Of a stretch of DNA of 8,495 nucleotides, positions 1 through 5,785 are shown piece by piece. The DNA is taken from contig CALLCD010000046.1 of NCBI GenBank assembly GCA_938049795.1, positions 1-8,495 of the forward strand. The letters are read 5' to 3'. Made by a program: the position numbers and the translations under genes. The notes under the pieces were generated by a model. That model saw nothing but the letters and a program-made list of their open reading frames with translations, ran no database searches and was not told the origin of the DNA. This stretch comes from an uncultured Hyphomonadaceae bacterium. Its GTDB lineage: Bacteria; Pseudomonadota; Alphaproteobacteria; Caulobacterales; Hyphomonadaceae. Each line of letters begins with the position of its first letter. Position 1 is the first letter of the stretch.

Positions 1-890
1 TCGATTTTGAGCTGCGAGCCGAGCCCGTCGCATTTCGGACAAGCGCCGAACGGATTGTTGAACGAGAACAGACGCGGCTCGATTTCGGGGATGGTAAAGC
101 CGCTGACGGGGCAGGCGAAATTGGCGCTGTAGATGATCCGCTTCGGCTCGCTCTCGCCCTCTTCGATCTGGGCGTATTCGGCAATGGCAAGCCCGTTTGC
201 AAGGCCAAGCGCCGTCTCGAAGCTTTCGGCAAGGCGCTGCTGCATCCCGTCGCGCACGACAATGCGGTCGACCACAACATCCAAGTCATGTTTGAGCTTT
301 TTGTTCAGCGTCGGCGGCTCTTCCAGCTCGTAAAATTCGCCATCGACTTTGACGCGCTGGAACCCTTTTTTCAGCAATTCGGCAAATTCCTTGCGATACT
401 CGCCCTTGCGTCCGCGCACGATGGGGGCGAGCAGAAAGAGCCGTGTGCCCTCTTCGAGCTTCATGGTCCGGTCAACCATTTGCGTGACGGTCTGGCTCTC
501 AATCGGCAAGCCGGTGGCTGGAGAATAGGGCGTGCCGACGCGAGCCCAGAGCAGGCGCATATAGTCGTAAATCTCGGTCACGGTGCCGACCGTCGAGCGC
601 GGATTGCGGCTCGTGGTCTTCTGCTCGATGGAGATCGCCGGCGACAAGCCCTCAATTGATTCGACATCGGGCTTCTGCATCAGTTCGAGGAATTGGCGCG
701 CATAGGCCGACAGGCTCTCGACATAGCGGCGCTGGCCCTCGGCATAGATGGTGTCGAAGGCGAGCGAGGATTTGCCCGAGCCCGACAGGCCGGTCATCAC
801 CACAAGTTTGCCGCGCGGAATGTCGATATCGACATTTTTCAGATTGTGTTCCTTGGCGCCGCGAACGCGGATATCAGGGGATTCGCTCAT
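1..890 (-). CDS. uvrA: UvrA, excinuclease ABC subunit A (N-terminal part, runs off the left edge)
   Basis: UvrA is the damage-recognition ATPase of nucleotide excision repair. It dimerises, loads UvrB onto damaged DNA, and acts in the cytoplasm. The 296 codons visible carry the family N-terminus (RGAKEHNLKNVDIDIPRGKL), a Walker A motif GLSGSGKS at residues 34-41, the stretch YVESLSAYARQFL, the Q-loop region around SPAISIEQKT, and the first zinc module near residues 260-287 followed by CDGLG. The family is about 940-970 residues, so roughly 30% is seen; the signature and second ATPase halves lie outside. The ATG at 890-888 is the expected family start, with AAGG at 904-901 as a ribosome site at a slightly long 10-nt spacing. 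The zinc module reads C260-x-x-S263 and C284-x-x-C287, so one of the four usual cysteines is serine. The gene is divergent from ssb, with a LexA box between them, so SOS induction is likely. Confidence 0.97.
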   Translation of the reverse strand, partial: MSESPDIRVRGAKEHNLKNVDIDIPRGKLVVMTGLSGSGKSSLAFDTIYAEGQRRYVESLSAYARQFLELMQKPDVESIEGLSPAISIEQKTTSRNPRSTVGTVTEIYDYMRLLWARVGTPYSPATGLPIESQTVTQMVDRTMKLEEGTRLFLLAPIVRGRKGEYRKEFAELLKKGFQRVKVDGEFYELEEPPTLNKKLKHDLDVVVDRIVVRDGMQQRLAESFETALGLANGLAIAEYAQIEEGESEPKRIIYSANFACPVSGFTIPEIEPRLFSFNNPFGACPKCDGLGSQLKI

Positions 891-973
891 AAGATCAGGG
901 CCTTCTGCCGGCGGGTGTCGTTTCCTGTTTGCTTTGAACGTCAATCAATCGCGCGAGTCCAGCTTGACATCAA

Positions 974-988
974 GAACAAAATAGGAAC
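974..988. promoter_or_regulatory. LexA-binding SOS box, GAAC-N7-GAAC
   Basis: The sequence is GAACAAAATAGGAAC, two GAAC direct repeats exactly 11 bp apart. On the uvrA strand it reads GTTCCTATTTTGTTC, a perfect match to the GTTC-N7-GTTC consensus of alphaproteobacterial LexA. It lies 83 bp upstream of the uvrA start and 134 bp upstream of the ssb start. It also begins 4 bp after a TTGACA hexamer, where a bound repressor would block RNA polymerase on the ssb side. uvrA is an SOS gene in many bacteria, and in E. coli uvrA and ssb are also divergent with LexA sites between them. That both genes are controlled here is an inference. Confidence 0.85.
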
Positions 989-1040
989 ATATCGAATTGT
1001 CGCGATTAGAACTGCAATTGCCCATCAAGCTTGTGGAGAA

Positions 1041-1055
1041 CCCCAAGGCTTGGGG
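1041..1055. repeat. 15-bp palindrome in the ssb upstream region
   Basis: CCCCAAG, one central G, then CTTGGGG: seven perfectly complementary bases on each side of a single base. As RNA it could form a 5-bp stem (CCCCA/TGGGG) with an AGGCT loop. It ends 67 bp before the ssb ATG. No T-run follows in either direction, so it is not a standard intrinsic terminator. An operator for an unknown regulator or a leader hairpin are both possible; no function is assigned. Confidence 0.6.
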
Positions 1056-1122
1056 CGGACAGATCATTCTGATGGCGATATGAGATAGATTGGATTCGGA
1101 AGCTAAAGATCGGAGATGTGTC

Positions 1123-1629
1123 ATGGCAGGATCAGTGAATAAGGTTATTCTCGTCGGGAATGTCGGGAAAGATCCCGAAGTGCGGCAATTCCAGAATGGC
1201 GGACAGGTTTGTAATTTCACACTCGCAACGTCGGAGAACTGGAAAGACAAGAACACAGGCGAGCGGCGCGAGAAGACCGAATGGCATCGCATTTCCGTGC
1301 TGAGCGAGGGGCTGGTCCGCGTGGTCCAGTCTTACGTGAAAAAGGGCTCTAAGCTTTACATTGAGGGTCAATTGGAGACCCGCAAATGGCAGGATCAGAA
1401 CGGCGTTGATAAATATACGACGGAAGTTGTGTTGCGCGGGTTTGGCTCGACGCTGACCATGCTCGACAGCCGCAACAGCGAAGGCGGCGGTCAGCGCGGC
1501 GGGTACAGTCAGGACTCTGTGGCTTATGGCAATCAGGGCGGCGGCGGCGGCGGCGGTGATGGCCCACGCCAGATGGAAGGTCCCGCCCAGAGCTTTAGTC
1601 AGGATCTCGATGACGAGATTCCGTTCTAG
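1123..1629 (+). CDS. ssb: Single-stranded DNA-binding protein SSB
   Basis: SSB coats single-stranded DNA during replication, recombination and repair and recruits partner proteins through its C-terminal tip. The 168-residue product has an N-terminal OB-fold (about residues 4-113) with VNKVILVGNVGKDPEVR, the TEWHRI strand, and DNA-stacking aromatics W40, W54 and W89. A disordered Gly/Gln-rich linker (about 117-160) follows, ending in the diagnostic acidic tip DLDDEIPF. The ATG at 1123 is chosen because GGAG at 1112-1115 sits 7 nt upstream and MAGSVNKV matches family N-termini. An in-frame TTG at 1090 would add 11 unconserved residues. The linker includes seven consecutive glycines encoded by a GGC tandem repeat. 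The gene is divergent from uvrA, with an SOS box between them. It converges with the Kelch gene across only 15 bp. Confidence 0.97.
   Translation: MAGSVNKVILVGNVGKDPEVRQFQNGGQVCNFTLATSENWKDKNTGERREKTEWHRISVLSEGLVRVVQSYVKKGSKLYIEGQLETRKWQDQNGVDKYTTEVVLRGFGSTLTMLDSRNSEGGGQRGGYSQDSVAYGNQGGGGGGGDGPRQMEGPAQSFSQDLDDEIPF
1537..1554 (+). repeat. (GGC)6 tandem trinucleotide repeat inside ssb
   Basis: Six perfect GGC units followed by GGT encode glycines 139-145 of the SSB linker. Copy-number change would lengthen or shorten the linker in frame without disturbing the OB-fold or the acidic tip. Glycine-rich linkers are common in SSB; the near-pure codon repeat is what makes it slip-prone. Confidence 0.85.
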
Positions 1630-1644
1630 GGGATTGGCAGGCCA

Positions 1645-2778
1645 CTAGGGCGTAAACACGTCCACAATGGCGCTTGTGTCTAAGCCGCTTGCCTGTAATG
1701 CGCCGCCGATGACGTAGATCTTTCCGTCTAATGCGACCGCGCCGAGGCCGTGGCGCGGGTTGGGCATATCGGGCAGGGCGGACCATGTGTCCGTGCTGGC
1801 ATCATAAGCCCACGCCTCTTTGTAGACACCGCCGCCATCGGTGAAATATTCCCCGCCGAAGACATAGAGCTTGTCACCAATTGCGGTGGCGGCGAGCCCA
1901 CCTTGCGCTTGCGGCATCGGGGCGGCGGTGCGCCAGCGGTCCTCGCGGGGGTCGTAGACTTCATGGGTTGCGACATTGCCACCGCCCACGGTACGCCCAC
2001 CAACGACGTGTAGATTGCCGTCGATCACGTCACCGGCGGCCGAATTGCGTTTGGAGAGGCAGGGCGCAGCGGTGTCCCATTGGCCGTTGAGGTCTGTCAG
2101 TACGAAATGATGGTCTGTGTCGATATGATCGTCCCAGCTCGCATTTGCCTCGCCCTTGGGTGTGCGCCCACCGGCGAGATGCAACGCGCCATCGCCGACC
2201 ACTCCAACCACCGCCTCCGCGCAAGGGACTGGGAGTGTGGGTGCGGCCGCGTTGGCGGTATGGAAGGGGGGACCGTACCTTGGATAGACTTGGGTAAAGC
2301 GCCAGCCCGTAGACTGCATGGTCCATGCGGCGTCGGCTGATGGACTTTCGAAACCGGCGAAAATCATGAGCTCACCGGCGAAGCTGACAAGATGTGGGTG
2401 ATGTCTCGCCGTTGGCAGGGCCGAGCGGTTTGTCTGTCTTTCGCTTGGGCTGAACCAGGCTGCCGGAGGGTTGGCGCGCTCTGTTTCGCTTGAGTCCGGA
2501 CCGACGGGGGTGAAGGTGTGATAGCTGTCAGTTGGCCCCGAAATCGTGCCATCTTCGGCCACAAAGCCGCCTGCGAGATGGATCGCGCCCATATGGACAC
2601 ATGGATATATCTCTTGGACTGGGAAAGGCAGCGCAATGCCGGACGACCATGCGCCATCGGGGCGCGTGGTTTGACGGGAGGGGGTGGGCTCTAAAACCTC
2701 TTTATTATCAGCGCATGAGACGGCAAATCCGGCAGCGGTGAGGGCAAGGGCGTGGCGGCGGGTGATGGGGTTTTTCAT
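1645..2778 (-). CDS. Kelch-repeat beta-propeller protein, probable Tat-exported lipoprotein
   Basis: The precise function is not recognised. From the ATG at 2778 the product is 377 residues. It begins with a compact export signal: twin arginines at 7-8 (TRRHALAL), a hydrophobic stretch, then AVSC with Cys22 as a likely lipidation site, which suggests Tat export and membrane anchoring outside the cytoplasm. Six Kelch-type motifs ending in paired or single glycine follow at about 62-71, 133-142, 195-204, 252-261, 300-309 and 350-359, for example DKLYVFGG and GKIYVIGG. The last three have the following W/Y pattern (YDPREDRW, YDASTDTW), which fits a six-bladed propeller. Kelch propellers usually bind proteins or sugars; no catalytic motif is evident. 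A GTG at 2805 with AGGG 9 nt upstream would add nine residues and is a real alternative start, since the ATG has no clear ribosome site. Codons TCA and TTA occur early, unlike gyrA. It is flanked tail-to-tail by ssb and head-to-head by gyrA. Confidence 0.87.
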   Translation of the reverse strand: MKNPITRRHALALTAAGFAVSCADNKEVLEPTPSRQTTRPDGAWSSGIALPFPVQEIYPCVHMGAIHLAGGFVAEDGTISGPTDSYHTFTPVGPDSSETERANPPAAWFSPSERQTNRSALPTARHHPHLVSFAGELMIFAGFESPSADAAWTMQSTGWRFTQVYPRYGPPFHTANAAAPTLPVPCAEAVVGVVGDGALHLAGGRTPKGEANASWDDHIDTDHHFVLTDLNGQWDTAAPCLSKRNSAAGDVIDGNLHVVGGRTVGGGNVATHEVYDPREDRWRTAAPMPQAQGGLAATAIGDKLYVFGGEYFTDGGGVYKEAWAYDASTDTWSALPDMPNPRHGLGAVALDGKIYVIGGALQASGLDTSAIVDVFTP

Positions 2779-2926
2779 GGGGCTTATCTTATCGTTGAAA
2801 TCCACCTGCGGAAACCCTGAAAATAAAGCGGTTTGGCGTTTGTGATGGGGGGGTGAAAGTGCTACTAAATGGGCTGGAATTTACCCCGCGCGATTCTAGC
2901 GATTGCCGCAACTTTGTGAGGCGCAC
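2779..2926. promoter_or_regulatory. Divergent Kelch gene / gyrA promoter region
   Basis: This 148-bp gap must hold the gyrA promoter and that of the Kelch gene. For gyrA a weak candidate is TTGTGA (2840-2845), a 17-bp spacer and TACTAA (2863-2868); the spacer contains a run of seven G (2847-2853). No convincing -35/-10 pair was found for the Kelch gene. A GANTC methylation-type site lies at 2892-2896. No LexA box or terminator is seen. Confidence 0.35.
2918..2921 (+). promoter_or_regulatory. Ribosome binding site deciding the gyrA TTG start
   Basis: GAGG lies 5 nt before the TTG at 2927, and that start gives the usual GyrA N-terminus MSDD. The in-frame TTG at 2903, eight codons earlier, has no such site. 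No ATG in frame is near enough to serve. Confidence 0.7.
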
Positions 2927-5716
2927 TTGAGCGACGACAACACGATTGACGAGACCGGCGATTTGCCAGAACCGCCGCGCGAAGACGGCATTGATCCGAT
3001 CAATATCGAGGATGAGCTCAAGCGCTCCTATCTCGATTATGCGATGAGCGTGATTGTCTCGCGCGCACTGCCGGATGTGCGTGACGGGCTCAAGCCGGTC
3101 CACCGCCGTATCCTGTTCGCGATGCAGGAAGGCGGCTACACGCCGGACAAGAAATACCGTAAATCCGCTGCGATTGTCGGGGATGTGATGGGTAAATATC
3201 ACCCTCATGGCGACAGCGCGATTTATGACGCGCTGGTGCGTCTTGCCCAGCCCCATTCCATGTCGCTCATGCTGGTCGATGGACAGGGCAATTTCGGCTC
3301 GATGGATGGCGATCCGCCTGCGGCCATGCGCTATACGGAAAGCCGGATGGACAAGGCGGCACAATATCTGTTGGCCGACATCAACAAAGACACGGTCGAT
3401 TTCCAGCCCAATTATGATGACAGTGTGCAGGAGCCGACGGTTCTGCCCGCGCAATTCCCGAACCTTTTGGTCAATGGCGGCGAAGGCATCGCCGTTGGCA
3501 TGGCGACAAAAATCCCGCCGCACAATCTTGGTGAAGTGGTTGATGCGACCCTGGCCATGATCGAAGATCCGGCGATTGGCGACGAGGAATTGCTCGAGAT
3601 TGTCCCGGGGCCAGACTTCCCGACAGGTGGGCTGATCATGGGTCATGCGGGCGCGCGCAAGGCGCTGCTCGAGGGCCGCGGCTCGGTCATCATGCGGGCA
3701 AAGACAACGATTGAAGAGACCAAGACCGGCAAGGAAATGATCGTTGTTCATGAGATCCCGTATCAGGTGAACAAGGCGACGATGGTCCAGAAAATTGCCG
3801 AACTGGTGCGCGAGAAAAAGGTCGAGGGCATTTCCGATCTGCGCGATGAAAGCGACCGGCATGGCGTGCGCGTGGTCATCGAGATCAAGAAGGATGCAAG
3901 CGCCGATGTCGTGCTCAACCAATTGTTCCGCTATTCGCAATTGCAGACCTCGTTCGGGGTGAACATGCTGGCGCTCAATGGCGGGCGTCCGGAGCTGATG
4001 AACCTGCGGAAAGTCTTGCAGTGCTTTATTGCTTTCCGCGAAGAAGTGGTGGCGCGGCGGACCAAGTTCGATCTGAACAAGGCGCGCGACCGGGCGCACA
4101 ATCTGGTCGGTCTGGCGCTCGCGGTGGCCAATATTGACGAAGTGATCCGCATCATTCGCCATGCGCCCAACCCTGCCGAAGCGCGCGAACGTCTGCTTGA
4201 GAAAGCGTGGCCGGCCTCTGACATGCGCGCCATGATCGAACTGATTGCTGACCGGCGCACCAAATTTGATGATGAGGGCGCGATCCGGCTGTCGGACGAA
4301 CAGGCGCGGCAGATTCTCGAGCTGCGGCTGCACCGGCTGACCGCGCTTGGCCGCGACGAGATTGGCGACGAAGCCAAAGGCCTGGCGGAGAAGATCAAGG
4401 ATTATCTCGATATTCTCGGCTCGCGTCCGCGCGTCATGGACATTATCCGCGGCGAGCTGACAGAGGTGCGCGCGAAGTTCGCCGTGCCGCGCCGGTCCGA
4501 ATTTGCCTTTGGCGGCATGGACATGGACGATGAAGACCTGATCGAACGCGAAGATATGGTCGTCACCTTCACGCATGGCGGCTATGTCAAACGGACCCCG
4601 CTGACGACGTACCGGACCCAGCATCGCGGCGGCAAAGGCCGCTCGGGGATGAAGATGAAGGATGATGACTTCATTACGCGGCTCTATTCGGCCAACACCC
4701 ATACCGAAATGCTGTTCTTCTCGTCCGATGGCATGGTCTACAAAGAGAAAGTCTGGCGCTTGCCGATGGGCTCGCCGCAATCGCGCGGCAAGGCGCTGGT
4801 GAACATGTTCCCGCTCGGCAAGGATGAGCGGATTACCTCCGTGATGCCGCTGCCTGATAGCGAGGAAGAGCGCAATGAAATGGACATTGTGTTTGCCACC
4901 AGGCGCGGCGGAATCCGGCGGAACAAATTGTCCGACTTTGTGCGCGTCAACCGCAATGGCAAGATCGCCATGAAGCCGGACGAGGGCGACGGGATTGTCG
5001 CCGTCGAGATTTGTTCGGAAAAGGATGATGTGCTGCTGACCACGGCGCTTGCCCAATGTATTCGCTTCAAAGTGACCGATGTACGGGTCTTCTCGGGCCG
5101 GACCTCGACCGGCGTGCGGGGCATTCGCCTCAAAGACGAGGATCATGTCATCTCGATGGGCATTTTGCGTCATGTCGAGGTCACACCGGCAGAATCGCGC
5201 GCCTATCTCAAACACGCCTCGGCCATGCGGCGGGCCGTGGACGCTGAAGATGTGGCCGATGAGGATATCGAAACCGATGACGAGGAGGCGGGCGAAGACG
5301 ACACCGCTTTGTCGCCTGAGCGCATTGCTGAACTTGGCGCGGCCGAACAATTGATCCTGACCATCACCAATAATGGCATGGGCAAACGCGCCTCGGCCTA
5401 TGATTACCGGGTCACCGGGCGCGGCGGCAAAGGGCTGATCGCGCACCGGATCAACAAAGAGCAGCGGCTGGTTGCCTCTTTCCCTGTCGACGAGGCCGAT
5501 CAGGTCATGCTGGTCACCGATGCCGGACAATTGATCCGCACGCGGGTCGAGCAGATCCGTCAGGCAGGCCGCTCGACGGCGGGTGTCTGGGTGCTGCGGA
5601 CGGCGGATGAGGAAACCGTTGTTTCTGTAGAAAGGCTTGCAGAACAAGAGGATGACGACATAGATGGTGAGGACGGGCCGGAAACGCCCGCGCCGGACCC
5701 GGCACCTGACACGTAG
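2927..5716 (+). CDS. gyrA: DNA gyrase subunit A
   Basis: GyrA is the DNA-cleaving and rejoining subunit of gyrase (A2B2), which introduces negative supercoils using ATP hydrolysed by GyrB. The product is 929 residues. The N-terminal winged-helix and tower domains begin at about 30 (IEDELKRSYLDYAMSVIVSR). The catalytic tyrosine is Y136, in AAMRYTE, with R135 beside it. The quinolone region reads HPHGDSAIYD, so S97 and D101 (E. coli S83 and D87) are the susceptible-type residues. The GyrA box, needed for DNA wrapping by the C-terminal propeller, is QHRGGKGR at 565-572, with H where E. coli has R. An acidic insert (772-792) interrupts the C-terminal domain, as in other alphaproteobacteria, and a second GRGGKG follows at 831-836. 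The C-terminus is an acidic tail from about 908. The TTG start is supported by GAGG at 2918-2921. All 929 codons avoid TTA, CTA and TCA. coaD follows after 69 bp. Confidence 0.98.
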   Translation: MSDDNTIDETGDLPEPPREDGIDPINIEDELKRSYLDYAMSVIVSRALPDVRDGLKPVHRRILFAMQEGGYTPDKKYRKSAAIVGDVMGKYHPHGDSAIYDALVRLAQPHSMSLMLVDGQGNFGSMDGDPPAAMRYTESRMDKAAQYLLADINKDTVDFQPNYDDSVQEPTVLPAQFPNLLVNGGEGIAVGMATKIPPHNLGEVVDATLAMIEDPAIGDEELLEIVPGPDFPTGGLIMGHAGARKALLEGRGSVIMRAKTTIEETKTGKEMIVVHEIPYQVNKATMVQKIAELVREKKVEGISDLRDESDRHGVRVVIEIKKDASADVVLNQLFRYSQLQTSFGVNMLALNGGRPELMNLRKVLQCFIAFREEVVARRTKFDLNKARDRAHNLVGLALAVANIDEVIRIIRHAPNPAEARERLLEKAWPASDMRAMIELIADRRTKFDDEGAIRLSDEQARQILELRLHRLTALGRDEIGDEAKGLAEKIKDYLDILGSRPRVMDIIRGELTEVRAKFAVPRRSEFAFGGMDMDDEDLIEREDMVVTFTHGGYVKRTPLTTYRTQHRGGKGRSGMKMKDDDFITRLYSANTHTEMLFFSSDGMVYKEKVWRLPMGSPQSRGKALVNMFPLGKDERITSVMPLPDSEEERNEMDIVFATRRGGIRRNKLSDFVRVNRNGKIAMKPDEGDGIVAVEICSEKDDVLLTTALAQCIRFKVTDVRVFSGRTSTGVRGIRLKDEDHVISMGILRHVEVTPAESRAYLKHASAMRRAVDAEDVADEDIETDDEEAGEDDTALSPERIAELGAAEQLILTITNNGMGKRASAYDYRVTGRGGKGLIAHRINKEQRLVASFPVDEADQVMLVTDAGQLIRTRVEQIRQAGRSTAGVWVLRTADEETVVSVERLAEQEDDDIDGEDGPETPAPDPAPDT

Positions 5717-5773
5717 GGCAACTTGTTCCTGATCAGATGAAATGGGCCGGAAACAGCCAGGCTTGGCAATGAC

Positions 5774-5778
5774 GGGAG
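5774..5778 (+). promoter_or_regulatory. Ribosome binding site deciding the coaD TTG start
   Basis: GGGAG lies 7 nt before TTG at 5786. The next in-frame ATG (5801) would remove residues QRIG, which form the first strand of the fold, and has no ribosome site of its own. This makes the TTG the likely start. Confidence 0.75.
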
Positions 5779-5785
5779 AGACAGT

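Larger units (their letters stand above)
891..1122. promoter_or_regulatory. Divergent uvrA / ssb control region
   Basis: This 232-bp gene-free stretch separates the uvrA and ssb starts. On the + strand there is a consensus -35 hexamer TTGACA at 964-969. The -10 would fall near 987-993, which reads acatatc and is only a weak match, so the exact ssb promoter is uncertain. For uvrA on the - strand, one candidate is TTGCAG (1017-1012) with a weak -10 near 994-988; other alternatives are no better. All candidates overlap or flank the SOS box at 974-988. The stretch also holds a 15-bp palindrome at 1041-1055 and GANTC sites at 955-959 and 1093-1097, with another at 880-884 just inside uvrA. No small open frame with a convincing ribosome site is seen. 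Confidence 0.6.

Noticed and set aside
288..1088. Several plus-strand open frames opposite uvrA and across its upstream region
   Set aside because: They lie antisense to the clearly conserved UvrA reading frame, show no family features, and have no convincing ribosome sites.
1090..1122. Upstream TTG start for ssb adding 11 residues
   Set aside because: The added residues are not SSB-like, and the ATG at 1123 has a well-spaced GGAG.
2903..2926. Upstream TTG start for gyrA adding eight residues
   Set aside because: There is no ribosome site before it, and the later TTG has GAGG 5 nt upstream and gives the typical MSDD start.
5675..5754. 11-bp direct repeat GGGCCGGAAAC at 5675 and 5744 around the gyrA stop
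   Set aside because: One copy is coding, there are no matching flanks or inverted ends, and the core GGGCCGGAA recurs in the isomerase gene. It is probably compositional.
5756..5767. Small inverted repeat GCCA-ggct-TGGC between gyrA and coaD, a possible terminator
   Set aside because: The stem is only four base pairs and no T-run follows.
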